Below, piece after piece: positions 27,326-40,383 of a stretch of 64,000 nucleotides of DNA (position 1 is its first letter; every line of letters starts with the position of its first letter). Location: the NCBI RefSeq assembly GCF_005849285.1, contig NZ_CP040517.1, forward strand, positions 812,501-876,500, read 5' to 3'. The position numbers and the translations under genes are program-made. The notes below the pieces were generated by a model that saw nothing but the letters and a program-made list of their open reading frames with translations, made no database searches and was not told the origin of the DNA. This DNA comes from Luteithermobacter gelatinilyticus (GTDB lineage: Bacteria; Pseudomonadota; Alphaproteobacteria; Sphingomonadales; Emcibacteraceae).

Positions 27326-28126
27326 ATGAATTTTCGAAATGGGGTGTTCCCGCGTATCAAAAGTCTTAAACCGGGGGGTCTTCTGGCGGTAGGAACCGCC
27401 GTATTGGTCCTTCTTCTGGCAGGTTGTTCCGGCCGGGATACCTTGCAATATAAGGACCGGACGGTAGAGGAAATCTATGACTGGGCCATGGGGTATATGG
27501 AAAAGGGACAATACCGCTATGCGGCGGTGGCTTTTGACGAGGTGGAACGCCAGCATCCTTATTCCTCCTGGGCGCGGCGCGCTCAGTTGATGTCGGCTTA
27601 TGCCTATTATATGGCCAATAAATATGAAGAGGCCATTTTGGCGGCGGAACGGTTTATTTCCCTGCATCCGGGCAACAAGGATGTGGCCTATGCCTATTAT
27701 CTGGTGGGCATCAGCTATTATGAACAGATTGCTGATGTGCGTCGGGACCAGAAAACCACCGAACAGGCGCTGGCCGCGCTGGCCGAAGTGGTGCGCCGTT
27801 TTCCGCAATCCGAATATGCACGCGATGCCCGGCTGAAAATTGACCTGGCCCAGGATCATCTGGCGGGCAAGGAAATGGAAGTTGGTCGGTTTTATCAGAA
27901 AACCGGGGAGTTCATGGCCGCCATCAATCGCTATAAAACGGTGGTCGAAAAATATCAGACCACAAGCCATGTCCCCGAGGCCCTGCATCGTATGGTGGAG
28001 GTTTATCTCTCCCTCGGCATCATCCCCGAGGCCCAGAAGGCGGCCGCGGTGCTCGGCTATAACTATCCAAAGAGCAAATGGTACGCCCGTAGCTACGACT
28101 TAATGCAGCAATACGGGAATAAATAA
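27326..28126 (+). CDS. bamD: Outer membrane assembly lipoprotein BamD
   Basis: BamD is the essential TPR lipoprotein of the BAM complex that inserts outer-membrane proteins. The 266-residue product has a lipoprotein signal with lipobox LLAGC (Cys34). It then has tetratricopeptide-type helices, including YDWAMGYMEKGQYRYAAVAF, YSSWARRAQLMSAYAYY and FPQSEYARDARLKIDLAQDH. The order bamD-recN-ligA is conserved in alphaproteobacteria, and recN follows after 17 bases, so they are likely co-transcribed. Confidence 0.95.
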   Translation: MNFRNGVFPRIKSLKPGGLLAVGTAVLVLLLAGCSGRDTLQYKDRTVEEIYDWAMGYMEKGQYRYAAVAFDEVERQHPYSSWARRAQLMSAYAYYMANKYEEAILAAERFISLHPGNKDVAYAYYLVGISYYEQIADVRRDQKTTEQALAALAEVVRRFPQSEYARDARLKIDLAQDHLAGKEMEVGRFYQKTGEFMAAINRYKTVVEKYQTTSHVPEALHRMVEVYLSLGIIPEAQKAAAVLGYNYPKSKWYARSYDLMQQYGNK

Positions 28127-28143
28127 GGAAAAACGCCACGGCG

Positions 28144-29814
28144 ATGCTTGTCAGCCTGACCATCAGGGATATTGTCCTGATTGACCGTCTTCAAATATCC
28201 GTTGAAGGCGGCCTTTCCGTTTTAAGCGGGGAGACCGGGGCGGGAAAATCCATTCTTCTGGACAGTCTGGGGCTGGCCACCGGTGGGCGGGCGGAGCGCA
28301 ACCTGGTCCGCCATGGGGCCGATCAGGGGGTGGTGATCGCTGAGTTTTCCCTGCCAGGGGACTGCCCGGTGTGGGACGTTCTCAATGCACAGGGTCTTGA
28401 CTATGAGCCCGGGCAGTTGATCCTGAAACGCAGCCTGTCCCAGGACGGCCGCAGCCGCGCCTTTATCAATGACCAGCCGGTCAGTATCGGGCTTTTGCGT
28501 CAGGTGGGCGAATATCTTGTGGAAATTCACGGTCAGCATGATGAACGCGGTTTGCTCAACCCGGCCGGACACCGGCAGTTGCTGGATGAATATGGGCAGC
28601 ATGATAAAGAGCGCGAGGCGGTGGCGCGGTGCTGGGAAAACTGGACAACCTTAAAGGCGCGGCTGGCCGAAGAAGAGGAAAAACTGGTGGTGGCACGGGC
28701 CGATGAGGAGTATATCCGGCATAATCTGGAAGAATTGGATGCCTTGGCGCCGGTTTTAGGGGAAGAAGAGGAATTAGCGGCAGAACGCGCCCGCATGATG
28801 CGCGGTGAAAAACTCTCAGGCGGTCTTAATGAGGTCCTCACCGATCTTTTGCAGGAGAGCGGCGCTGATGCCGCGTTGCGTGGCGCCATGCGCCGTCTGG
28901 AACGCATGACCGATCAGGCGGCAGGCATGCTGGATTCCGTTGTGGAGGCGTTGGAGCGGGCCTCCATGGAAACCGCCGAGGCAATCAGTGGCCTTGAGCG
29001 GATGTTGCAGGACCTGGAATTTGATCCCCAGGAACTGGAGCGGGTAGAAGAAAGATTGTTTGCACTCCGGGCGGCAGCCCGTAAACATCACTGTGCTGTT
29101 GATGACTTGCCGGCGCTTAAGGAACAGTTTGCCGAAAGACTCAAGGCCCTGGAATATGGGGATGAGGAAGTGCGTCGCCTCGAACGGGAAGTGGCCGGGG
29201 CCCGCAAAGACTTCGAGGCGGCTGTGGCCCGTCTCAGTGAGGCGCGGCACAAGGCCGCGGCCCAGCTTGATGAACTGGTTGGCCGCGAATTGCCGCCTTT
29301 GAAACTGGACAAGGCACGGTTCAGAACCACGCTTTCTCCCTTGCCGCCAGAGGAATGGGGACGGGACGGGGGCGAGCGGGTGGAGTTCGAGATTGCCACC
29401 AACCCCGGTGCCCCTTATGGCGGCCTGATCAAGATTGCTTCCGGGGGAGAGCTCAGTCGCTTTATTCTGGCGCTTAAGGTGGTGCTGGCCAGTCGCAATA
29501 CTGTGCCGACCCTGATTTTTGACGAGATTGACCGGGGGGTGGGCGGTGCCGTGGCCGATGCGGTGGGGGAACGTCTGAAGCGCCTGTCCGCTGAAGCCCA
29601 GATTCTGGTCATCACCCATTCGCCGCAGGTGGCCGCGCGAGCCGACAGCCACTGGCTGATCCGCAAGGGGGAAATAAACGGCTCCGATAAAGTCTTTACC
29701 CGGATTACGGCGCTGGATCGGCAGTCGCGACGGGAGGAAATCGCCCGCATGCTGGCCGGCGCGACCATAACCGACGAGGCGCGTGCCGCCGCAGACAGTC
29801 TGATGCAGGGATAA
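28144..29814 (+). CDS. recN: DNA repair protein RecN
   Basis: RecN is an SMC-like ATPase used in double-strand break repair. The 556-residue protein has Walker A GETGAGKS (29-36), EIHGQHDERGLL, two long coiled-coil arms (about 150-370), the ABC signature SGGELSRF and Walker B LIFDEIDRGVGG. Length and motif order are typical. It sits in a bamD-recN-ligA run with 17-base and 6-base gaps. No SOS box was recognised upstream, and expression is probably from the bamD promoter. Confidence 0.96.
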   Translation: MLVSLTIRDIVLIDRLQISVEGGLSVLSGETGAGKSILLDSLGLATGGRAERNLVRHGADQGVVIAEFSLPGDCPVWDVLNAQGLDYEPGQLILKRSLSQDGRSRAFINDQPVSIGLLRQVGEYLVEIHGQHDERGLLNPAGHRQLLDEYGQHDKEREAVARCWENWTTLKARLAEEEEKLVVARADEEYIRHNLEELDALAPVLGEEEELAAERARMMRGEKLSGGLNEVLTDLLQESGADAALRGAMRRLERMTDQAAGMLDSVVEALERASMETAEAISGLERMLQDLEFDPQELERVEERLFALRAAARKHHCAVDDLPALKEQFAERLKALEYGDEEVRRLEREVAGARKDFEAAVARLSEARHKAAAQLDELVGRELPPLKLDKARFRTTLSPLPPEEWGRDGGERVEFEIATNPGAPYGGLIKIASGGELSRFILALKVVLASRNTVPTLIFDEIDRGVGGAVADAVGERLKRLSAEAQILVITHSPQVAARADSHWLIRKGEINGSDKVFTRITALDRQSRREEIARMLAGATITDEARAAADSLMQG

Positions 29815-31911
<2,097 letters not shown>

Positions 31912-31947
31912 TCCGGACGTTGTTTCCTCACGCCCGAATAATTTCCC

Positions 31948-31977
31948 AGGTCCTAATCAGTCTAGGTCCTAATCAGT
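31948..31977. repeat. 14-bp direct duplication after ligA
   Basis: AGGTCCTAATCAGT occurs at 31948-31961 and 31964-31977, starting 37 bases after the ligA stop. Confidence 0.6.
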
Positions 31978-32136
31978 GCAGAGTGTTGGGTCAAAGCTAT
32001 GCGATTTATGCATATCTGTTGCGCATTTTTGCCCTCTACTCCCGATAGAGAGAAGGCCCTATATGCAGCTCGTCGATAGGGTCGATGCATTAAGTTCAAC
32101 AGATTGCCAAAATCAACAGATGGTTAGGATAGATCA

Positions 32137-32430
32137 ATGACTAAATATACGACGACGTATAATTTCATGGATCTGTTGAAGGACAAAGGTTTTGTACCGG
32201 GGACAGATCATGTCGAAGAAAACCTGTCAGATGAAAATCTGGTAGAGTGGATTGCGGGTTTCATGGCTATGCTGTCCGGAAAAATCAACCGTACCGTTGC
32301 TGAATATGACTATGATTTCATGGACCTTCTTCATGACAAGGGGCATGTTCCGGCTATGGTAACGGCAAACGATAACTGGCAGACAGAGCCGGCAAACGAC
32401 AACGCTCCTGCAGTGGACGTGGCTTCCTGA
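32137..32430 (+). CDS. Small protein with twin FMDLL repeats, unknown function
   Basis: A 97-residue protein of unrecognised family with an AGGA ribosome site 8 bases before the ATG. It contains two copies of one motif about 49 residues apart, YNFMDLLKDKGFVP and YDFMDLLHDKGHVP, joined by an acidic helical stretch (ENLSDENLVEWIAGFMAMLS). The tail holds ANDN twice and ends ANDNAPAVDVAS, which resembles the tmRNA tag encoded at 50.0 kb (ANDNEAFAVAA). It has no signal peptide or membrane segment. It stands alone between ligA and the convergent prmA. The repeat and good codon structure support a real gene; its role is unknown. Confidence 0.75.
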   Translation: MTKYTTTYNFMDLLKDKGFVPGTDHVEENLSDENLVEWIAGFMAMLSGKINRTVAEYDYDFMDLLHDKGHVPAMVTANDNWQTEPANDNAPAVDVAS

Positions 32431-32462
32431 TATATTGAGCCTCTCCTTGAGATATAAGCCTT

Positions 32463-32485
32463 TCTGGCGGTTTCCTTTCGCCAGA
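32463..32485. terminator. Hairpin between convergent genes
   Basis: TCTGGCG (32463-32469) and CGCCAGA (32479-32485) form a 7-base stem in the gap between the small-protein gene and convergent prmA. The T-run after it is poor in both directions, so termination is only probable from position. Confidence 0.35.
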
Positions 32486-32571
32486 GGGACGTTTTAAAAA
32501 CGTTGAAATAGTCGTTGTCTGTCCTGTCCGGAGAAACACCCGGAGTGTGGCCCGGGCGATGACCGCCCTTT

Positions 32572-33471
32572 TCAGGCGCGGTGCAAGACCAGGGCCCGCC
32601 ATTCGTTCAGCGCATAGCTCCTGACAAATCTGAGATTCTGTTTTTCATAGGCATGACGTACGTCTTGTTCCTGCTTGTCCAACAGGCCGGACAGGATGAC
32701 GGTGCCGTTGGGGGCAAGATGCCGGGCCACCTCTGGAGCGAGTTCGATCAGCGGTCCGGCCAGAATATTCGCCACAATCAGACCATAAGGCCCGTTCGCT
32801 GACAGCTGGGGATCGGCAAACCCTTCACAGGTAATGGCGGTGATGCCGCTGATCCGGTTGACCCGGGCATTTTCCAGGGTGGTTGCCGTGGCGACGGGGT
32901 CAATATCACTGGCCATGACCGGGATCTGCCAGAGTTTGGCCATTGCCAGCGCCAATACCCCCGATCCGCAGCCGAGATCCAGCACCGGCCCGTCAGGGCG
33001 TCCCTGATCCGCCAAATCAGCCAGCGCCCTGAGGCAGCTATGGGTGGTTTCGTGCTGGCCGGTTCCGAAGGCCTGTCCGGCCTCGATCAAGAGCGCAAGG
33101 CGATTTTCGGGCACTTTATCCGCATCATGACTGCCGTAAACGAAAAACCGGCCCGTATCCACGGGGTGTAGAAGTTTCTGGGATTCACTGACCCAGTCTT
33201 TTTCTTCAAGGGCCTGCACCTGGATTTCCGGTATGGCGCGGCCAGAATTCCGGAAACAGGCGGCAAGTGTTTCGCGGATCTTTCTTTCATCAGGTTTGTG
33301 GGCGTAGAAAGCTTCAAACTGGCGCATGTTTTCCCCTTCGCGAATTTCAAAATCCGAAAAAGTGGGCCAGTTCTCCTGAAGTGGGTCGCTTTCGGCCAAT
33401 GCAAACAGGGTTTCCTCTATGGCAGGAATCATGTCCTGGCTCACGATGAGTTCCAGTTTCCAGCTTGTCAC
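32572..33471 (-). CDS. prmA: Ribosomal protein L11 methyltransferase
   Basis: PrmA trimethylates ribosomal protein L11 using S-adenosylmethionine. The 299-residue protein has an N-terminal substrate domain of about 110 residues and a Rossmann methyltransferase domain with VLDLGCGSGVLALAMAK (motif I), MASDIDPVA (post-I) and IVANILAGPL (motif IV, the NxL catalytic-loop type). FGTGQHETT lies just before motif I, as in the family. The first ATG is used; 250 bases of non-coding sequence with weak repeats separate it from the next gene. Confidence 0.93.
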   Translation of the reverse strand: MTSWKLELIVSQDMIPAIEETLFALAESDPLQENWPTFSDFEIREGENMRQFEAFYAHKPDERKIRETLAACFRNSGRAIPEIQVQALEEKDWVSESQKLLHPVDTGRFFVYGSHDADKVPENRLALLIEAGQAFGTGQHETTHSCLRALADLADQGRPDGPVLDLGCGSGVLALAMAKLWQIPVMASDIDPVATATTLENARVNRISGITAITCEGFADPQLSANGPYGLIVANILAGPLIELAPEVARHLAPNGTVILSGLLDKQEQDVRHAYEKQNLRFVRSYALNEWRALVLHRA

Positions 33472-33723
33472 CGTTTGTGTCCTTTATAAAAGATTGGTGT
33501 TTCCCGCCTTTATGACGCTCTGTTTGCCTGAAGGCAAGATCGGAGTTGCCGCCCGAGTGGGGCAGGGTGAAAAAAGCTGTGCCGCGGGGGAAAATGCGAC
33601 GAGCCGGGCCGGAAATGCGACAAGGGGGAGAGGGGGCTCTTGCGGCGGTTTATGGGGATCCTCTATACTTTAATCGTATAAAAATGAAATCATATGAGCT
33701 GAACGCACACTGTGGAGATGACA

Positions 33724-34356
33724 ATGAAAAAAACACTGTTGCTGGCTGGCGTTGTTGTTCCGGCCCTGATGGGAGGGGTGGTTCTGGCCGATGAAAAGGT
33801 GACGGAACAACGTGATCTGGGAGGCTTTACCAAAATTCGGATTCATACAGCTGCGGCTCTGGAGGTTGTGGTGGGGAAGGATTTCGCCGTTGAGGTGAGC
33901 GCGCCGGAGAAAAAACTGGATAATCTGGTGACCACGGTGGAGGGAGATACCCTGATTGTGGAGTATGAGGAAGAGTTTCATATGAAGGAGGCGGCCCATA
34001 TCCGTGTCCATATGCCGGAATTTGTCGCCCTTGACGTCTCAGGTGCGGTGGAGGCGGATATTGAAAATCTTCAAAGCCCGGAATTTGATGTTGAGGTCAA
34101 CGGCGCCAGCAGCATCGAAATTGACGGCAGTTGCGGTCGCCTGACTGTGGAGCTCAGCGGTGCCAGCAATTTCGAAGGCCGGAAACTTGAATGTGAAGTG
34201 GTCCGTGTAGAGCTTAATGGCGCGGGCAATGTGGAAGTCTACGCCTCCCGGGAAGTTGAGGTGGATGTCAATGGCGTCGGCAATGTGGATATTTATGGTA
34301 AGCCGGAAAAAGTTCATACCGATGAAAGCTTTTTCAGCAATATTGACATTCATTAA
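33724..34356 (+). CDS. Exported DUF2807 (GIN) beta-repeat protein, first of two
   Basis: The 210-residue product has a signal peptide (KKTLLLAGVVVPALMGGVVLA) and then repeats of a beta-strand unit such as VEVNGASSIEIDG, VELSGASNFEG, VELNGAGNVEVYA and VDVNGVGNVDIYG. This pattern belongs to the DUF2807 or GIN domain, a right-handed beta-helix of periplasmic or surface proteins with no assigned biochemical role. The ATG at 33724 is chosen because GGAG precedes it by 6 bases; GTG and ATG codons lie up to 12 bases earlier. The paralogue follows after 39 bases, probably in one operon. Confidence 0.85.
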   Translation: MKKTLLLAGVVVPALMGGVVLADEKVTEQRDLGGFTKIRIHTAAALEVVVGKDFAVEVSAPEKKLDNLVTTVEGDTLIVEYEEEFHMKEAAHIRVHMPEFVALDVSGAVEADIENLQSPEFDVEVNGASSIEIDGSCGRLTVELSGASNFEGRKLECEVVRVELNGAGNVEVYASREVEVDVNGVGNVDIYGKPEKVHTDESFFSNIDIH

Positions 34357-34395
34357 TCCCCGTGAAGCAATAAATGTGACAGATTGGAAAACAGG

Positions 34396-35151
34396 ATGAG
34401 CGTTAAAACAGTTACAGGTATAACCGCCGCTATCGCAGGACTGGCCTTTTTTTCCGCCCAGGCGGCTGAAAAGAGCTATGACCTTGCGGAATTCAATCGT
34501 ATTGAAATCAACAGCGGTGCAAATATTGATATCCGGGTCGGCAAAAAACAGGCTGTGAAGGTGGAAGCCGAAGACGACGTTCTGGATCATATGGATCTGG
34601 AGGTAAGCGGAAAGACTCTGGAGATCAACCAGAAACGACGACTGTTTTCAAGCTGGAGCGGGGCCCAGCCGAAAATCACGATCCGTGTGAAGGACTTGCG
34701 GGATCTGGAAATTAACGGCTCTGCGGACGGAACGGTTTCCGGACTGCGCGGGAAAAGCTTCTTTCTGGAGCTGAACGGGTCGGGAACGCTGGAACTGTCG
34801 GGGGATGTGGAACAGTTCGGTATTGAACTGAACGGGGCTGGCGACATTACCGCCCGGAAACTCAGAACCCGGAATGTGGACGTGGAAATTAATGGCAGCG
34901 GTGACGTGGCGTTTTCCGGAAAATGCAAAAGCCTCAGCCTGGAAATCAATGGTTCCGGAGAATTCGACGGCAAGGAGCTGAAATGCGAGGCCGGCGATGT
35001 GGAGATTATGGGTTCCGGCGATGCGTCGGTCTATGCCAGCGATATGCTGCGGGTCGAAATTATCGGCTCTGGCGATGTGGAAGTTTACGGTAAACCGGAA
35101 AAACTGCTTAAAGAGGTGCGCCGGAAAAGCCAGGTGGTGATCAAGGATTAG
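34396..35151 (+). CDS. Exported DUF2807 (GIN) beta-repeat protein, second of two
   Basis: A 251-residue paralogue of the preceding gene. A signal peptide (ITAAIAGLAFFSAQAA) is followed by many G-S-G beta units such as LEINGSADGTVSG, LELNGSGTLELSG, VEINGSGDVAFSG, VEIMGSGDASVYA and VEIIGSGDVEVYG. The ATG at 34396 is preferred over a TTG 12 bases earlier. The TAG stop is created by the TA-flanked repeat that begins at 35149; without the insertion the codon would read TAA at the same place. No enzyme motif is seen. Confidence 0.85.
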   Translation: MSVKTVTGITAAIAGLAFFSAQAAEKSYDLAEFNRIEINSGANIDIRVGKKQAVKVEAEDDVLDHMDLEVSGKTLEINQKRRLFSSWSGAQPKITIRVKDLRDLEINGSADGTVSGLRGKSFFLELNGSGTLELSGDVEQFGIELNGAGDITARKLRTRNVDVEINGSGDVAFSGKCKSLSLEINGSGEFDGKELKCEAGDVEIMGSGDASVYASDMLRVEIIGSGDVEVYGKPEKLLKEVRRKSQVVIKD

Positions 35152-35186
35152 AGTGAATTGAGCCAACCTATGCACAATTCACTCTA
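35149..35186. mobile_element. Minimal MITE-like copy at a stop codon
   Basis: A 38-base near-palindrome starting TAGAGTGAATTGAGCC and ending CACAATTCACTCTA, bounded by TA on both sides. Its arms are the two outer ends of the 283-base element at 12825 joined directly. The first three bases are the stop codon of the DUF2807 gene. Removing the element and one TA restores GAT TAA CGC. Confidence 0.7.
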
Positions 35187-35364
35187 ACGCCTTTCCCGGA
35201 GGGGGAAAATCCTTCTGTAGCCTCTGCGGGGTTTCCCCTTCAGTGTGATGGCGAACAACAACGAAGCCACCCATGCTGCTGTCCCGTCTCCGGATCGCCA
35301 CGCCCCAAAAAAGGCAGGACAAAGATACGAAACCGGGACTTTCCAGCCCCCTTTTCCGCGCAAT

Positions 35365-37686
<2,322 letters not shown>

Positions 37687-37742
37687 ATCCCCTGTATAGC
37701 CGATCCAGCACAGAATAACAGAGAAAATATCAGCGGATTTTT

Positions 37743-39578
37743 TTATTTCTCCTGATCTTCGAGCAGCATCTGGTTATAGCGCCGGAGCACGTCCTCGATA
37801 TGCAGGATGCCGACGATTTCCCGGTGTTCGCGATGTTTGATCACCGGCAGGATTTCCTCGCCCAGATGATCGAACAGGTCATAGGCGTGTTCGAGGCTAT
37901 CCCCGGGCGTAAGGTCGCTTCGTAAGGGCCGGCAAATGTCCTTGGCGGTGAGGGCGGAAACACCGCCGCCCGGTGATTTCTCATCTGACTTTTCATAAGC
38001 CTGGCGCAGTTCGGCAATGGCGATGCGGCCCATCGCCCGGGCGGTATCGTCAATTACAAACAGGTTGCTGTGGCCTTCTCTCAGGATCATGTCCCGCACC
38101 CGATCCAGCCCGGCATCTTCGCGAATGGTGGCGTAATCCTGGCGCAGCAGGTTGCGGATCGGTGTGGTGCGGATCAAATGCCGTGCCAGGCCGCCTTCCA
38201 GGTCCAGTCCCCGGGCTTTCAGCTGAATATGGAAAAAGGAGGAGACGCCCAGATAATGATGGGTGACCAGATTGGACAGAACCACCGCCACCATCAGCGC
38301 CACCGTGATCTGATAATCGCCGGTCAGTTCAAACACGATCAGGATGGTGGAAATCGGTGCGCCGATGACGGCGCTGCAGACCGCGCCCATGCCGACAATG
38401 GCATAAAGCCCCTGACTGCCCGACAGTTCCGGCGCAATGGAAGTGGCGATAATACCGAACGCGCCGCCCACCATGGCGCCCAGAAACAGGGTTGGGCTGA
38501 ACACGCCGGTGCCGTAACGGAACGCCAGGCTGATGGAGGAGGCGGCGGTTTTTACCACAATCAGCAGAAAAAGCAGCTCAAGCGACAGCATTTCCTTGAG
38601 CGCGGCATCCGTGGTGCCGTACCCGGCCCCTAGAATATAGGGGCAGAATATGGCAATCAGCCCGACCGCCAGACTGCCCAGCACCGGACGGATCCATTCC
38701 GGAACAGGCAGGCGTTCGGCGACATTTTCCGTAAACAGCACAGATTTCATGAAAATGACAGCAGCAATGGCGCTGACCACGCCCAAAATCATGAAAGCCG
38801 GGAACTCATAAAAGGAATGAATATGATAATCAGGAATGATAAAAGCCGGAAAGTCGCCCAGATGAATGCGCGAAATGATCGCGGCCGTGACCGAGGCGAT
38901 AACGATCGGGGCAAAGGCATGCAGGGCGTAATGCCCCAACACCACTTCCAGGGCAAAAAACACCCCGGCAATCGGCGCATTGAACGAGGCCGAGGTGGCG
39001 GCCGCCACACCACAGCCCAGGATGGTCCGGGATACCGCATGGGACAGGTGCAGGCGTTGGGAAAACCAGGATGAAATGGTGGCTCCAAGATGAACCACCG
39101 GCCCTTCGCGCCCCGCTGCCGATCCGGTGCCCAGGGCGATGGCTGCTGCGGCCGCGCTGATCAGGCCCTTGCCGGTGGGAATGCGGGTGTTGTGCAGGGC
39201 GTTGGCTTCAATGACTTCCGAAAAGCTGTAGCTGCGGTTGTCTTTCAGGATAAAGCGGTAGATGCCGGAAATGACAAGGCCGCCGCCGAGCGTGGATAAC
39301 AGAATCTGCCACCATTCCAGACGATTAATATGGGTCAGAATGTTTTCTTCGGGCGTTTCCAGCGCCAGTTCCTGTGTATAAAAAATCAGCATGCGAAACA
39401 GAATGGCGGCATAGGCGGCGGCAATGCCGATCATTACGGCAAGGACAGTGCTGACCACTTTGTCGTGGGTGCGTATGTAGCGTCTGGCGTCCTTACGCAG
39501 CAACAAAAGCGGCACCCGAAGGAATCTTGGCAGTAACCGTGACGGATATTTGAAGGTTTTCCTTTTGCCGTGGTGCAT
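37743..39578 (-). CDS. ClC-family chloride channel or antiporter with CBS pair
   Basis: A membrane ClC protein. Signatures: GSAAGREGPVVHLGA, which holds the gating glutamate; NAPIAGVFFALEVVLG; and GTGVFSPTLFLGAMVGGAFG. About 100 C-terminal residues then form two CBS domains (DYATIREDAG... and the final HREHREIVGILHIEDVL), which often bind adenine nucleotides. The second inner glutamate that carries protons in ClC antiporters appears to be Val in LEVV, as in ClC channels. The longest frame runs to 39839 but overlaps the next gene. The ATG at 39578 (MHHGKRK) gives 611 residues and follows the thioesterase stop by 13 bases. Confidence 0.92.
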   Translation of the reverse strand: MHHGKRKTFKYPSRLLPRFLRVPLLLLRKDARRYIRTHDKVVSTVLAVMIGIAAAYAAILFRMLIFYTQELALETPEENILTHINRLEWWQILLSTLGGGLVISGIYRFILKDNRSYSFSEVIEANALHNTRIPTGKGLISAAAAAIALGTGSAAGREGPVVHLGATISSWFSQRLHLSHAVSRTILGCGVAAATSASFNAPIAGVFFALEVVLGHYALHAFAPIVIASVTAAIISRIHLGDFPAFIIPDYHIHSFYEFPAFMILGVVSAIAAVIFMKSVLFTENVAERLPVPEWIRPVLGSLAVGLIAIFCPYILGAGYGTTDAALKEMLSLELLFLLIVVKTAASSISLAFRYGTGVFSPTLFLGAMVGGAFGIIATSIAPELSGSQGLYAIVGMGAVCSAVIGAPISTILIVFELTGDYQITVALMVAVVLSNLVTHHYLGVSSFFHIQLKARGLDLEGGLARHLIRTTPIRNLLRQDYATIREDAGLDRVRDMILREGHSNLFVIDDTARAMGRIAIAELRQAYEKSDEKSPGGGVSALTAKDICRPLRSDLTPGDSLEHAYDLFDHLGEEILPVIKHREHREIVGILHIEDVLRRYNQMLLEDQEK

Positions 39579-39591
39579 GGCGAGGTCCAGA

Positions 39592-40116
39592 TCAGGCGAT
39601 AACGGGTTTTCCCGGCCGGCGAATCCCGATGGTGCGGCCCAGCTCCCGCGGACGGGGCAGGTTGCTGTGCTGCTCCAGGACCTTGCGCAGGCGGGCGATT
39701 TTTGCTTCGGGGAAGCGGGCCGGGCGGCGGGTCCTGACGTCCACATGCAAGGAAATCTGTTCCATGGTAGCGGAGAGCAGATTCTCATGAGCATGGAAAA
39801 TACGCATGAAATAATGGATGAATTTGCTGTCCATATCAAGCAGTTGAAAATGTACGCGGACGGGAGTTCCTTGGCTCAGTTCATGCTGATAAGTGACATG
39901 ATTTTCCAGGGCGAACATGGACTTGTCCTCTTCACGGACATAATCCAGGCCCAGATCATGTTCATCCAGAAAATTGGTCAACGCCTGATCGAACAGCAAA
40001 ATATAATAGGCCATGTTCATATGGCCGTTAAAATCGATCCATTCTTCCTTGACAGTGGCTTCCAGCATGACAGGGCCGTAGAGTGTTTCATCGGGCATGA
40101 CTTTTTGATCGGACAT
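39592..40116 (-). CDS. Hot-dog-fold acyl-CoA thioesterase
   Basis: A thioesterase-superfamily protein with the hot-dog fold. The core WIDFNGHMNMAYYILLFDQA carries the Asn-Gly-His-Met segment and Asp typical of the 4-hydroxybenzoyl-CoA thioesterase group, related to thioesterases found next to carnitine dehydrogenases. It hydrolyses an acyl-CoA of unknown identity. Three in-frame starts exist (40176, 40134, 40116); the last has AAGG upstream and gives 174 residues. It is divergent from asmA and co-oriented with the ClC gene, though no functional link is evident. Confidence 0.83.
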   Translation of the reverse strand: MSDQKVMPDETLYGPVMLEATVKEEWIDFNGHMNMAYYILLFDQALTNFLDEHDLGLDYVREEDKSMFALENHVTYQHELSQGTPVRVHFQLLDMDSKFIHYFMRIFHAHENLLSATMEQISLHVDVRTRRPARFPEAKIARLRKVLEQHSNLPRPRELGRTIGIRRPGKPVIA

Positions 40117-40268
40117 GAGGGGCCTTTTTGTCATTTTATTACCAAGGTCATGTGTGGCACATAACAGATTGTGCAAACTTTATCTATCATTGACCGGGCC
40201 TTGTCATCTTATTTTTACGTTTTCCCGGTAAGGATCATAACAATTTTGCGTCTTCAGGGGACATATTA

Positions 40269-40296
40269 TTGCCACTGTTTTGCCGTCATGTATAAT
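40269..40296 (+). promoter_or_regulatory. Sigma70-type promoter of asmA
   Basis: TTGCCA (40269-40274) and TATAAT (40291-40296) are separated by 16 bases, close to the housekeeping consensus. The 5' leader carries a small GGGG-AGAT-CCCC hairpin (40312-40323) before the asmA start. Confidence 0.65.
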
Positions 40297-40383
40297 CCTG
40301 TGAACGTGTAAGGGGAGATCCCCAAAATCCGGAAAAACACAGACTTATTGACGAGCGGTAAGTTTGGAAAAGCGGAGTGGACA

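Noticed and set aside
39579-39839. N-terminal extension of the ClC gene to 39839
   Set aside because: It overlaps most of the thioesterase end, has no membrane or ClC features and would give an atypical 698-residue protein.
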